The notes beneath the pieces are model-generated. The model was not told the DNA's origin. It made no database searches and saw nothing but the letters and a program-made list of their open reading frames with translations. The translations under genes were made by a program, and so were the position numbers. A stretch of 64,000 nucleotides of DNA from Mesorhizobium sp. ZC-5 (lineage in GTDB: Bacteria > Pseudomonadota > Alphaproteobacteria > Rhizobiales > Rhizobiaceae). The stretch is taken from NCBI RefSeq assembly GCF_025753855.1, contig NZ_JAOWPT010000014.1, positions 1 to 64,000 on the forward strand, written 5' to 3'. Shown one piece after another: positions 18,417 to 27,685 of the stretch (positions are counted from its first letter, which is position 1; the number at the start of each line of letters is the position of its first letter).

Positions 18417-19527
18417 TGCATGCCAGTCTGCCACGGAGTCTGATGCCCAGCCCGTCGCCGATGCGCACGATGTCGCCGCAGCCGATACGCTGGCCGTTGG
18501 CAAGAATATCGACCGGGCCGTCGATCGGCCTACCAAGTTCGAACACATGCCCTTCGCCGGCACTTCTCAATTCTCTTAGCGGCATCGACCAGCGGCCGCA
18601 TTCAAAGACCAATGTGATCTCGACATCGTCGAGATCGGCTTCCGTCGGCGCTTGCTGTGATTCGGGTTGTGTCGTCATATGTGCATTCTCCAAGCGGCAT
18701 GGTCGCGGGCGAAAAGGGCGCCGCAGAATTAGGCGGTCCCCGGCAATATCTGCCGCGGCCCATAACCGGCCCGCAGATAGGATGATCTGGCCGCGCCCAA
18801 ACGGTAATACATCCGGCAACAGCGCATCACCGGCACGTGCGTTGCGAAGAAGCGCGGCCGAAGCGCTGAGCGAGCCGATCTCTGCTGCAACTGTGATGGG
18901 GAGCTCTGAAAGCAGGTTGCACGGCTGTCGCTGCAACTGGCCAAGCAATTCGCCCAACGCGCAGAATGCAGATGGGACACGACCGTCGAGAGGCGAGAAC
19001 AGGAACAGACGAACTTTGCCGTTGACTGGACCGCAGACGATGTCGAATTCCAGATAAGGAGCTGGCGTCATGGGGTCGCCTGTACGAAGGAATTGCACGT
19101 TCCGCTGTGTCTGACTCTCCAGTCGAGCGATAAGCGGCTCGAGTGCAAGTTCGAGAACAAGCGAACCAGTTGGTTCGCAAGGTAATGCAAGACCATTCTG
19201 CACTGTTGAGATGAGCGCCTCTGCAAGTCGACGGCACAACGACAAGACGATCGTTTCGTCTCCGACGCGCCAAATGCAGTCAAACATTGGAGCCGTAGAA
19301 GGTTCCTGCTGCCAGACAATCCGTTCCATCCGCACAGATAGCGGCATATCGCCAAGCCGGCTTTGAAAGGCCATGCGGGGGGTCGCGATTTCGTTGATCC
19401 ACGAGACGACGGCGCGGGACAGAGTTAGCGATGGTTTGAGCGTAGCGTGTCTGCCCACAGGAGTTACCGGGGGCGGCTCTACAAAACGGCACGACCGCGC
19501 CGCGGTAAGAGGATGAGCCGTCATCAT
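18409..19527 (-). CDS. rhcQ: RhcQ, T3SS sorting-platform (C-ring) protein (SctQ)
   Basis: 372 residues. The C-terminal ~80 residues are a SpoA/SurA-type domain (VEITLVFECGRWSMPLREL, GHVFELGRPIDGPVDILANGQRIG, GDIVRIGDGLGIRL), the hallmark of SctQ/FliN. The N-terminal part is poorly conserved, as usual. It starts with an ATATGATG overlap on the y4yJ stop. The protein should sit at the cytoplasmic base of the secretion machine with RhcL/NolV and RhcN. Confidence 0.9.
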   Translation of the reverse strand: MMTAHPLTAARSCRFVEPPPVTPVGRHATLKPSLTLSRAVVSWINEIATPRMAFQSRLGDMPLSVRMERIVWQQEPSTAPMFDCIWRVGDETIVLSLCRRLAEALISTVQNGLALPCEPTGSLVLELALEPLIARLESQTQRNVQFLRTGDPMTPAPYLEFDIVCGPVNGKVRLFLFSPLDGRVPSAFCALGELLGQLQRQPCNLLSELPITVAAEIGSLSASAALLRNARAGDALLPDVLPFGRGQIILSAGRLWAAADIAGDRLILRRPFRPRPCRLENAHMTTQPESQQAPTEADLDDVEITLVFECGRWSMPLRELRSAGEGHVFELGRPIDGPVDILANGQRIGCGDIVRIGDGLGIRLRGRLACND

Positions 19528-20057
19528 ATCGGGTCGCCCGACATTTGGGGACGCGAAACCCTCCCATACCGAGGCATGCTTTCGTCATCGGCCTCTATCT
19601 CGGCTGCGGACTCCGAATGGGTGTCGACCGCGCGCCGAACGTCGCCCTCGATCTGTTCCCATTTGTGCCTGGCCGCCGAACATTTGACCCAGTGGGCCCT
19701 TGTCTCAGACGCCGCCGTCTCGGCCTCTTCTTGAGCGACGTGCGCGTCATCAAGCCTCTGACGTCTCAGGGTGATCTCGGTCTCAAGCCGCTCAATCAGG
19801 AGCTTGCCACGATCGAGTGCTGCGACGGACAAGGTATCGAGCGATATTAGCTGTTGATAAAGCTGCACTTCGGCCGCTGCACGGCGGTCCTCTGCGATCG
19901 CAAGCTCCTTGGAAGCTTGCTGTGTAGCCAAGGCCGCGATCTGGCGCTTGGCTTCCATATTGGACAGGTTGCTAAGGGCACTGCGCTCTCGCATATCCTT
20001 CAGAAGCCTTAGCCTCGAAGCGTGAACACGATTCACGCGGTCAGACGTGACATCCAT
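19524..20057 (-). CDS. Y4yJ-like T3SS stalk/coiled-coil protein (SctO position)
   Basis: 177 residues, highly charged and Ala/Gln/Glu-rich, with a long predicted coiled coil (~residues 15-150). It lies exactly between rhcN and rhcQ where other T3SSs have SctO (YscO/FliJ), the ATPase stalk. Sequence similarity in SctO is always low, so the call rests mainly on size, coiled coil and synteny with y4yJ of NGR234. It overlaps rhcN by 25 bases. Confidence 0.8.
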   Translation of the reverse strand: MDVTSDRVNRVHASRLRLLKDMRERSALSNLSNMEAKRQIAALATQQASKELAIAEDRRAAAEVQLYQQLISLDTLSVAALDRGKLLIERLETEITLRRQRLDDAHVAQEEAETAASETRAHWVKCSAARHKWEQIEGDVRRAVDTHSESAAEIEADDESMPRYGRVSRPQMSGDPI

Positions 20058-21391
20058 TCGACGGTTTCCTCAAAACTGGACGTCTCGACTTCGCCCTGGC
20101 GCAAAAACTCCTGCAGATCATCGATCGAGGCGATAGCCCGGTCAGTCAGCGGATCGCTGCCATGCTTGTATTCACCGACCTTGACCAAAAACTCGGACTC
20201 GGCACTGCGCGAGAGGAGGTCACGGAAGAAGGACGCCGACCTACGATGTGCAACAGATACGACTGCATCCATTACACGGCTGCGGCTCTGCAGCACATCG
20301 ATAGCGGGGAAATGCTCTCGCGCCGCGATCGTGCGTGAAAGGACGACATGGCCATCGAGAATGCCGCGCGACTCCTCGGCGATTGGATCTCCCACACCGT
20401 CACCCTCGACAAGCACGGTATAGAAGGCTGTGATTGAGCCACGCTCCCCCATGCCGGCACGCTCCAACAGGCCTGGCAGCGTGGCAAAGACGGAAGGAGG
20501 AAAGCCCCGCCGGGTCGGCGGCTCACCCGCAGCAAGGCCGATTTCGCGCATGGCGCGGCAAAGGCGCGTCAATGAATCCATCATCAGAACGACGCGTCGC
20601 CCTTGTTCGCGAAAATACTCGGCGAGTGTGGTTGCCATATGCGCACATTGCGCCCGCTCTATTGCCGAGCGGTCGGAGGTTTCGACGACAACGATCGTAC
20701 GACGAAGGGCTGCCTCCCCAAGATGCCGCTCAATGAATTCACGAACCTCGCGCCCACGCTCGCCTATGAGCGCGACGATGGTAACGTCGGCTGCCGCGCC
20801 TTTTACGATCTGTGACAGTAAGGTTGACTTGCCGCAGCCCGCCTCTCCATAGATTCCGATCCGCTGGCCTTCGCCACATGTCAGTAGACCGTCCAGGGCA
20901 CGGACGCCGAGTGGGAAGGGCCGCTCGATTATGCGCCTTGTCATTGGGTTGGGGGCTCTGCCGCGCAGCGGACGGGTTTCAGCGGTTTTGACAGCGCCTT
21001 TGCCATCGAGCGGACGTCCGAAGCTGTCGATCACGCGGCCGAGCAAATTGGCCCCGACTGGCACTTCATGCATTCGTCCCGTAGCCACCACTTCTGCACG
21101 GCTGGACAGGCCGACCAAGTCACCGACCGGCGTGAGCAAAACGCCATTCTGAAACAGACCGACCACCTCGGCTTCCAACGACCACCCGGTCCGCGGATCC
21201 TGCAACAGACAGAGTTCGCCGATACGGGCGTCTGGCAAGACGGCATAGAGGAGCGTTCCGATGGCCCGCGTGATCCGTCCGCGTACGACACGCGTGTCGA
21301 TATGCTTGGCTTTAGACCTCAGACCAGACAGCTCTGTATCCAGAGTTCTCTCTGCAGCGGGATTGCTGTGCTCGGGCATCCGCATGGTCAC
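20033..21391 (-). CDS. rhcN: RhcN, T3SS ATPase (SctN)
   Basis: 452 residues, normal for SctN. Walker A GEAGCGKST is at about 182-190, Walker B VVLMMD at about 267-272, and the family block RGFPPSVFATLPGLLERAG follows. It energises substrate unfolding and chaperone release at the cytoplasmic face. The start is a GTG overlapping the nolV stop (GTGA); ATG 21385 two codons on is an equal alternative. All residues needed for ATP hydrolysis appear present. Confidence 0.96.
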   Translation of the reverse strand: MTMRMPEHSNPAAERTLDTELSGLRSKAKHIDTRVVRGRITRAIGTLLYAVLPDARIGELCLLQDPRTGWSLEAEVVGLFQNGVLLTPVGDLVGLSSRAEVVATGRMHEVPVGANLLGRVIDSFGRPLDGKGAVKTAETRPLRGRAPNPMTRRIIERPFPLGVRALDGLLTCGEGQRIGIYGEAGCGKSTLLSQIVKGAAADVTIVALIGERGREVREFIERHLGEAALRRTIVVVETSDRSAIERAQCAHMATTLAEYFREQGRRVVLMMDSLTRLCRAMREIGLAAGEPPTRRGFPPSVFATLPGLLERAGMGERGSITAFYTVLVEGDGVGDPIAEESRGILDGHVVLSRTIAAREHFPAIDVLQSRSRVMDAVVSVAHRRSASFFRDLLSRSAESEFLVKVGEYKHGSDPLTDRAIASIDDLQEFLRQGEVETSSFEETVEWMSRLTA

Positions 21392-22011
21392 AGTTCGTTT
21401 TCTTCAGAACGCAACCCAAACCCGAGGCGCAGCGCGCGTAGCTGCGCAGTCAGCCCGAGATCGACATTGCCATATTCGCTCCACAGCACGCATTGCTGCG
21501 GCGACAGCGCCGGATCGGGGTCAATCCGGACCTTCGGCCGCCCTTCCCTTCCATCGCATTCAGCGAACTCGCGCGCGAGCGCATCGACTTGCGTGGGAGA
21601 CACATGAAGACAAACTTCGGCGCCACCATATTCCCGCTCGATCGCACGACGAACGGTCTTCACCAGCAGATCGCCTGGATCAAAGGCACCCAGAAGATCG
21701 CCTACGATCTCCATCACGAGCTGTGGCAATTCTTGCTCCAGAACGGTCTTTCGCCGTGCCACTTCAGAGACTGTCCGCCCAATCAGTTGGGCCATCTCCT
21801 CGGCGCCGTCGTTGAATCCCTCGGTATGACCGCGCGCCCGTTCGCGCCGATAAGCCGCGCGCGCCCAGCCGCGAACCCGCTGCAGATACCGTTCGGCCGC
21901 CGAACGCGCCTCCGCGGCATTGTCCCAGATTTCGAGCTCACTTGCCGGTATCAGTGGCCCGACTGGGCGCATCTGCGGAGCAACCGGCGCTGCTGGATCA
22001 TCGAACGTCAT
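21388..22011 (-). CDS. nolV: NolV, T3SS ATPase regulator/stator (SctL)
   Basis: 207 residues with an Arg/Glu-rich helical N-terminal half (AEARSAAERYLQRVRGWARA) and a C-terminal HrpE/YscL/FliH type region (VRIDPDPALSPQQCVLWSEYGNVDLG). SctL links the ATPase to the sorting platform. It overlaps the nolU stop (ATGA) and the rhcN start, as in the nolBTUV order of Sinorhizobium fredii. Confidence 0.93.
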   Translation of the reverse strand: MTFDDPAAPVAPQMRPVGPLIPASELEIWDNAAEARSAAERYLQRVRGWARAAYRRERARGHTEGFNDGAEEMAQLIGRTVSEVARRKTVLEQELPQLVMEIVGDLLGAFDPGDLLVKTVRRAIEREYGGAEVCLHVSPTQVDALAREFAECDGREGRPKVRIDPDPALSPQQCVLWSEYGNVDLGLTAQLRALRLGFGLRSEENEL

Positions 22012-22616
22012 ATCGTCGGGGTCTCCGCAACCAAATAGGCTACCACTAAAGAAAACAACTGGCCTGCAGCATTGCGGTGCTCAATCGCGGGCTCATCGGC
22101 GGCGGTCCCAACAGGCAGGCGCAGCAGCACGCGGTTCCGGTCAAGGGCTGAATTTTCATCGAGCCAGGCGCCAAGACAGGCATGCCCATCGTGTTCAATC
22201 TGTTGGGCGAGTTGCTCTGGATCGTCAATCGGTCCGGTTGCGATGGCATGCGCCAGATGTCGGATGCCAAACGCGTGCGCTTCAGCGCCGATAGATTGGA
22301 TCAGAACGGTGAGATCAGGCTTTGAAATCAGCTTCAGCAGCGAGCGGGCATGCCAGAGGCTTCCGGCAAGCAGGGCCGCTCGACGCGGATCATGTCCACG
22401 CAGAAGGTCCTGACCCCAGCGGCCTTCATTCAAATTCATTTCATCGTCGAGCAACAGTCCTGCCAATCTCACTTGAAGCCTCCGACTCTTCTGCAACCGC
22501 ACCAAGGTCGCGGCCGACAACGCCGGGTCAAGACGTGCGGCAAGTCGAGTCGGATGAATCGCAGCAGCAAGCTGGCTCAAGCCCACGGAAGCCGATTCGG
22601 GCGATCGATCACGCAT
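22008..22616 (-). CDS. nolU: NolU, T3SS accessory sorting-platform protein (SctK position)
   Basis: 202 residues starting MRDRSPESASVGL at ATG 22616, which overlaps the rhcJ stop. A longer frame to 22730 would lie inside rhcJ and is rejected. The sequence is Leu/Ala-rich and largely helical, with no catalytic motif. The gene always lies between nolT and nolV in rhizobial T3SS clusters. Assignment to SctK is by position and is less certain than the NolU family call. Confidence 0.88.
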   Translation of the reverse strand: MRDRSPESASVGLSQLAAAIHPTRLAARLDPALSAATLVRLQKSRRLQVRLAGLLLDDEMNLNEGRWGQDLLRGHDPRRAALLAGSLWHARSLLKLISKPDLTVLIQSIGAEAHAFGIRHLAHAIATGPIDDPEQLAQQIEHDGHACLGAWLDENSALDRNRVLLRLPVGTAADEPAIEHRNAAGQLFSLVVAYLVAETPTI

Positions 22617-23478
22617 CGCCGACCATCTTTTTAGCAACAGACTCGATCGCAGGCACACCCGCGCGCCCTTCAAGCTTGGTGGGTTCGCGCGATTGCCTGC
22701 GCTGGCGCATACGAGCGCGGCCCAAGACATAGCTTAGAACGCCGATCACGGCCGCGGCGAAACCCACAGCAATCGCCAGCAAAGGCGCCGGAATCGATTT
22801 AGATGCCTGGGTCAAAACAGCCGCTGGCTCAGCCCGTTGCTCAAATGCGGGCCGTTCCACTGGCACGAAAACCACCTCCACCTTATCGTAGGATAGGCCC
22901 TCGATGCTGTTGGCAATGAGCATCTTGATTTGCGGTAGCAGAATTGAGAGGTTTGCCTTAGCGTCATGTCGGATAAACGCCGACGCCGAGGATGGCGTGG
23001 CGCCCTCTCGTAAAAGGTCGTTATGCGGCAGAACGACATGGACGCGCACCGAGATGACGCCGTCGATGTCGCTGATCGTACGCGACAACTCTTCGTTCAG
23101 CGCATAGACATAACGCGCGCGCTCTTCGGTCGGCGACGCGATCAGACCCGATCCTTTAAATATTTCGCCGAGGTTCTTGAAAGACTGGTGCGGCAGCCCC
23201 TTGGCATTCAGCAGGTTGATCGAGAAGGCAAGCTGCTTTTCTTCGACCTGAATCGTGCTGGTCCCATCCTTTACGGCGACACGGACCGCATCGACGCCAC
23301 TGTTAAGCAGGAGCGCGAGCATGTCGTTCGCCTCGCGCTCCTGCAATTTCGTGTAGAGATCGGCCTTGCAGCCACTTAGAGCAAACAGAAGCGGCAGCAC
23401 AGCACAACAAGGCCATAGCCGACCAGGCGGCCGGCTATGGGTGATCTCGCCATGCGTTGCGCCAACCATGGGCGACAT
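22609..23478 (-). CDS. rhcJ: RhcJ (NolT), T3SS inner-ring lipoprotein (SctJ)
   Basis: 289 residues. A signal peptide ends in the lipobox LFALSGC with the lipidated Cys at residue 37, followed by the YscJ pattern LYTKLQEREANDMLALLL and ISVRVHVVLP. A single hydrophobic anchor near residues 228-252 precedes a basic tail. SctJ forms the inner-membrane ring. The start directly follows the nopB stop (TGAATG). Confidence 0.94.
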   Translation of the reverse strand: MSPMVGATHGEITHSRPPGRLWPCCAVLPLLFALSGCKADLYTKLQEREANDMLALLLNSGVDAVRVAVKDGTSTIQVEEKQLAFSINLLNAKGLPHQSFKNLGEIFKGSGLIASPTEERARYVYALNEELSRTISDIDGVISVRVHVVLPHNDLLREGATPSSASAFIRHDAKANLSILLPQIKMLIANSIEGLSYDKVEVVFVPVERPAFEQRAEPAAVLTQASKSIPAPLLAIAVGFAAAVIGVLSYVLGRARMRQRRQSREPTKLEGRAGVPAIESVAKKMVGDA

Positions 23479-24006
23479 TCAACCCGCTGATACCAGTTTA
23501 TTCACAGATGAGCTGGCGGAGCCGATACCCTTGCAGACAAGGGAAACCTGAGTGACGTCATTGTAGACATCGCGCAGGCCAGCAACCATCGCTTCGAAAT
23601 CCTTCCCCCCTTGCGGAGCACTTGGCGTCTGTACTCCTGCTGCTCGGGCCTGCAGAGGGAGCTGCGCCGCCGGCCCAGGCAGGGCGCCCGTCACAAGGGT
23701 CACCTGGCTGCCGAGCACGGGAGGCGCGACTGCATTATGCTGATGCATCGAAGAAAGCGTTTGAAGCACGCGATCGCCCAGCGGGTTCGCCTGCGTTACA
23801 GCCCGCTGAACCTCCAAGGCCGGACGAACTGGCGCCACCCTAGCCGTCGCGGAGGAGGCATCGTTTTTGACCGAGCTCGCCGCCTGCACAAGACTGCGCT
23901 GAAACTGCGCCTGGTCGCCGAGCGCTGCCGCCGACCCGACCTTGGACAGACCGTCGGTTAGATTGGTGGAGATCGATGTGACGCCCAACATCATGCAAGG
24001 ACTCAT
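23479..24006 (-). CDS. nopB: NopB (NolB), T3SS secreted/pilus-associated protein
   Basis: 175 residues from ATG 24006, which has AAGAGAA 3-8 bases upstream; other ATGs at 23994 and 23991 are possible. The protein is Ala/Val/Ser-rich with few charged residues and ends VCKGIGSASSSVNKLVSAG. Position as first gene of the nolBTUV run, 60 bases behind a tts box, matches NopB/NolB, a secreted surface-appendage protein in S. fredii. A longer frame to 24129 would start upstream of the box and is rejected. Confidence 0.88.
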   Translation of the reverse strand: MSPCMMLGVTSISTNLTDGLSKVGSAAALGDQAQFQRSLVQAASSVKNDASSATARVAPVRPALEVQRAVTQANPLGDRVLQTLSSMHQHNAVAPPVLGSQVTLVTGALPGPAAQLPLQARAAGVQTPSAPQGGKDFEAMVAGLRDVYNDVTQVSLVCKGIGSASSSVNKLVSAG

Positions 24007-24065
24007 TTGTTCTCTTTGAGATGTGATGAGTCTAACCCGCCCATCACCCGTTATCGGATCAACAG

Positions 24066-24095
24066 CATAGAGAGTCGAACTGACGACAAGCTGAC
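24066..24095 (-). promoter_or_regulatory. tts box before nopB
   Basis: On the minus strand GTCAGCTTGTCGTCAGTT, followed by CGACTCTC, matches the first half of the tts consensus exactly and deviates in the AAAGCT part (TCAGTT). It ends 60 bases before the nopB start and should drive the whole nopB-rhcU operon through TtsI. Confidence 0.85.
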
Positions 24096-24148
24096 GAATT
24101 GACCATGGGCAGCGTCTTTTAATCGCCACGTTCGGCGCCTAAGTTAGA

Positions 24149-24889
24149 ATGCGAATTTCAACCTTATGTTCTTCGGGACGAGATGCCGGGAATGCTTGTG
24201 AATCCATGATCCTGCACATTTTTAAGAAAGTCCTCTGTGTCGTTTTTGTTGTCTCCACCGGAAACCATTTGGCGCACAGTGCTACTCTGTCACTGCCCTC
24301 GACACCCTACAGGTATGCGGTTCTGGATCAGGAACTCGCTGCCGCGTTGCAGGAATTCGGCAACAACCTCAAAATCAAAATCAGCATCAGCGGCGAGGTG
24401 AAGGGGCGGATTCGCGGACGCATGCCGGATTTGCCACCGCGCGCGTTCCTCGACCGCTTGACCGATCTCTACAATCTCCAATGGTACTTCGATGGGGTCG
24501 AACTTTACGTATCATCTGCAAATGAAGCGCAAACTCGCCTGCTTGTGCTGACCCCGATCCGCTTCGATGCGCTCAAGGCAGCTCTAGATGCGCTCAACAT
24601 CTCCGATGAACGCTATGTCGTGAGACCGGCGCCGGGAAATGCTCTCGTCATGGTTTCCGGTCCACCACGCTTCGTCGCGCTTGTGGAGCAGACGTTCAAC
24701 GCTCTTGTGGCGCAGGCGCAGGCGCAGCCACAGGCCGCCGCCGTCGAGAAGCCGCCGCAGGAATCGGTACTGCTGTTGTTTCGCGGCTCCTCCGCCACGG
24801 TCATTCGCGATGGACGGCAGGAAGGCCCCTATTCTTCCCTGCCGCGTCAGGACGACATCGTGCGCGAGCCTGAGCCAGCCCAGAAATAA
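24149..24889 (+). CDS. rhcC1: RhcC1 (NolW), N-terminal part of the split secretin
   Basis: 246 residues. An N-terminal hydrophobic segment (~28-45, ending HSA) is a signal peptide. The following N0/N1-type domains (YRYAVLDQELAAALQEFGNNL, GRMPDLPPRAFLDRLTDLYNLQWYFDGVELYVSSA) match secretin N-terminal rings. There is no pore domain; that is RhcC2 at 7484-8953. The gene is divergent from nopB. ATG 24149 and ATG 24206 are both possible starts; neither has a strong ribosome binding site, and both leave the signal peptide whole. Confidence 0.9.
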   Translation: MRISTLCSSGRDAGNACESMILHIFKKVLCVVFVVSTGNHLAHSATLSLPSTPYRYAVLDQELAAALQEFGNNLKIKISISGEVKGRIRGRMPDLPPRAFLDRLTDLYNLQWYFDGVELYVSSANEAQTRLLVLTPIRFDALKAALDALNISDERYVVRPAPGNALVMVSGPPRFVALVEQTFNALVAQAQAQPQAAAVEKPPQESVLLLFRGSSATVIRDGRQEGPYSSLPRQDDIVREPEPAQK

Positions 24890-25290
24890 CATTGAGAATA
24901 CGGGCGCTGCGCCCCGCCTCTGCCCAGGAACACAAGTGGGTGTGCGGCGCCCGCGCCCTCAGCATGGATTGACGTTCTTTCTATCTTGTTTGCGCAAGAG
25001 ATCGGCTTGTGCACAAAACGACATTCGCTCGCTGATTGGTTTGGCGACCTTCCGCTCCGGGTTTTGCAGCAGTGTCCGGTCGGCATCAATCAAGCGGACC
25101 CAAGGTCCCCATTCCGGGCCGATCGACACTCCTGAGAGAGAGGAGGTCTCCAGCATTGCCTGGTTGTTCGACCGCCTCTCGCTGACGCGCTGTCGATAGC
25201 GGATGGGCGAGGCGATGGCATCACAGAATACACCACGGCCTCCGGGGGCAATATCGCCGGCGATGCTGATTGTGACTCCTTTTGAAAGTC
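24890..25290. other. Gap between rhcC1 and the nopX tts box
   Basis: 400 bases without a recognised gene. A minus-strand ORF at 24959-25156 (65 codons, beginning MLETSSLSGVSIGPEWGPWV) reads protein-like and its frame extends upstream without a start, so it may be a gene fragment. I do not recognise it. Confidence 0.4.
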
Positions 25291-25320
25291 GTCAGCTTGT
25301 CGAAAGCTAACCCGCCTAAC
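25291..25320 (+). promoter_or_regulatory. tts box before nopX
   Basis: GTCAGCTTGTCGAAAGCT followed by AACCCGCCTAAC is a full match to the tts consensus. It points to nopX, whose start is about 200 bases downstream. Confidence 0.92.
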
Positions 25321-25518
25321 ATGAGTCTCCAGACGGCACTGCCGCCTTTGGCTGTAGTGGGAACAACCGTCGTGCAAGTGACGAGCGGAGCAGTCAAGAC
25401 CGTGGCTGGTGGCATTTAGGTGGCCGACCGGCGCTGGGACTTGTCACCGTTCGCCGTGAACAGTGGCCCCACATGATGCACATGTGGCGGTTTTCAATCC
25501 TGCATCTGGGGATACGCA

Positions 25519-27375
25519 ATGTCGCTCAGCAATCTTTCGCTATACGCTAACTCGAATCTGCCTCAGTCCGCGCAGGGCTTGTCGTTCCGGGGACCTTCTG
25601 CGCCAACGCCCGACCAGACCCAACAAAGCGCAACTTCGACCTTTGAGGCGATGTTGTCGACTTGCTTGCAGGAAGACAAAAATGCCCCCCTCGCGCAGCG
25701 AGATCTGGTGCCGCCGGATCTGAACACGGTGATGGAACAATTGCAGAAGCACCCTTTGGATCTGCTGTCACCGCAGATGAGGGAGTCAATCAAAGCACTG
25801 GATGAGGCCTCGCAGCCCTCCGCAATCGCAGCGCCAGCGCCAGCGCCCGTGCCGACCTCGCCAGTGCCAAGCTCGAGGATCACGTGGAACGGCGGCACGC
25901 TGACCGAGACCGAGTTGCAGATCGTAGCAGTGCTGAACCGTCACAAGGACCAATGCCCGCTCAGTTGGCAGTCGCTGGCGGATAAAGCCAACGATCCCAC
26001 TACGCCGCCTGATTTGAAGGCAGCGATCGAAGGACTGCAGCAGGACCCAGAGCTCTTTTATGCGATCGGCTCCCAGGGCGATGGTCGCTGCGGCGGTAAG
26101 ATCGCGGCGAAGGATTTGTCGGGCTTCTCGGAGCATCACTCACAAGTTGGCGAATTCCAGGGCCGGCAGGCACAAAGCTATGAGCAAAACTACATCCCAT
26201 CCGACGGCACTGGAAATGGGCAGCCGCAGGTCATGACCGCGAGCGACGCCATGCGCGAGCTTTACCGATATTCCGACTATCTGCCCAAGAACCTGAGCCT
26301 GGCGGATTTCAAGCAGATCGTCGAGGGCGACGCCAAAACCGGCAAATGTCCGCCCCAGGTCATCGCGGCGGCGCAGTACTTCGTCAATCACCCGGATGCG
26401 TGGAGGCAGTTGTACGGCGGCGCGATAGATAAGGTTCACAAAGAGGACTTCCTACAAGTCGCTTCAGCTGCGATGAGCCTCACGAAACCCGAGTTGGATG
26501 CGCTTGACACAGTTAACAAGAATCAGAGTGCCTTCTTTGGCAGCGGCGACTTGACTCGCGAAAAGCTTGCCAGCATGGCCGACGACAAGAGCCTGAACGC
26601 GAGTGTACGGAAAGCAGCTTCGCAGCTGCTTTCAGATCCGCTATTGTTCAGTTTGCTAAACAATTCGATCACGGGCTACAAGACCCACCATGGGTTCTTC
26701 GACTTCGGCGGCGGACATACGGTCGATTCCGGGAATATAAGCAACAACGACTTCAGGCATTTCTACAACAACATGTCGGCAGCCAACAGCACCGTTCAGA
26801 ACGCGAAGACCCATGTTCCCAAAACCGCTGCGGAGCAGGATGCCGTCGCGGACATGATGATGGGCGTGGCGGACCAGCCCAATATCAAGTCTGCCAAGAA
26901 GAACGGCGGGGCCTTCATGCACGCAGCCGATAGTGTGCTCAAGGTGGGCTCGGAAGTGCTTGACTGGGGTGCGACAGCGGTGGGGCTGCTGAGCTTCGTT
27001 CCAGTCTTGGGTGAGTTGGCAGATGTCGTGTCAATGGGGCTTGAGACGGAGTCGCAAGCCGCAAATCTTCTGCATACGGCCATTAGTGGAGGCAATATGA
27101 AGCTGGCGCTGGCAGAAGCCGGCATCAGTCTCGGGGGGCAGGCGCTAAGCTTTGTCGCCGGCCCCGAGGTGAAACTCGCTATTCGCAATGGGCTCGTGAA
27201 GAAGGCCCTGGAAGAGGCGTTCACGGCTGGCGTCAATATGCCGATTTCGGTGGCGCAATCCTATGCAGAGGGCTATTTGAGCAACATAAAGGCACGCCTT
27301 GAGGCCGGTCCCGTGCAAGGCGTAGGCGCTCCAACCCAATACGACACAACGGCGCGGTCTCAAAACGTCGCTTGA
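25519..27375 (+). CDS. nopX: NopX (NolX), T3SS translocator, HrpF homologue
   Basis: 618 residues, close to the usual ~600. The N-terminus MSLSNLSLYANSN is of NolX type. A repeat-like region (WNGGTLTETELQIVAVLNRHKD, LADFKQIVEGD) follows, and two hydrophobic stretches near the C-terminus (~490-520 and 540-560) suit insertion in the host membrane. NopX forms the translocon pore at the plant plasma membrane in S. fredii. It is monocistronic behind its own tts box. Confidence 0.94.
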   Translation: MSLSNLSLYANSNLPQSAQGLSFRGPSAPTPDQTQQSATSTFEAMLSTCLQEDKNAPLAQRDLVPPDLNTVMEQLQKHPLDLLSPQMRESIKALDEASQPSAIAAPAPAPVPTSPVPSSRITWNGGTLTETELQIVAVLNRHKDQCPLSWQSLADKANDPTTPPDLKAAIEGLQQDPELFYAIGSQGDGRCGGKIAAKDLSGFSEHHSQVGEFQGRQAQSYEQNYIPSDGTGNGQPQVMTASDAMRELYRYSDYLPKNLSLADFKQIVEGDAKTGKCPPQVIAAAQYFVNHPDAWRQLYGGAIDKVHKEDFLQVASAAMSLTKPELDALDTVNKNQSAFFGSGDLTREKLASMADDKSLNASVRKAASQLLSDPLLFSLLNNSITGYKTHHGFFDFGGGHTVDSGNISNNDFRHFYNNMSAANSTVQNAKTHVPKTAAEQDAVADMMMGVADQPNIKSAKKNGGAFMHAADSVLKVGSEVLDWGATAVGLLSFVPVLGELADVVSMGLETESQAANLLHTAISGGNMKLALAEAGISLGGQALSFVAGPEVKLAIRNGLVKKALEEAFTAGVNMPISVAQSYAEGYLSNIKARLEAGPVQGVGAPTQYDTTARSQNVA

Positions 27376-27685
27376 CAGGAGACTTGCCCCGACCCAGCGG
27401 CCGTGTAAGCCTTGCAGTCACAGCACCCGTTGACCTGATAGAGCGCGTTGCGGCGCAACACCAGAAACGCCGCACGCACGCTGGGAATGCGTGCTGAGAG
27501 CGAATGGCGGCAATAGCCGCTGGCGAACTCCACGGCAAGCCCGGCTATGGCTGTCGGTCGTATACTGACGGCCTCAATGCGCCGTCATACGATCTTGCCG
27601 GGAACAAGTTGCCGAAAGACTGATGAGGTTTGACTGGCGACCCAAGCCTTTCTCCATAGAACGGAAGACAACATGCATTGGGGTC
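27376..27685. other. Convergent gap between nopX and hmuS
   Basis: 310 bases between two converging genes. Only short ORFs overlapping in several frames are present. No recognised gene; no clear intrinsic terminator was found by eye. Confidence 0.5.
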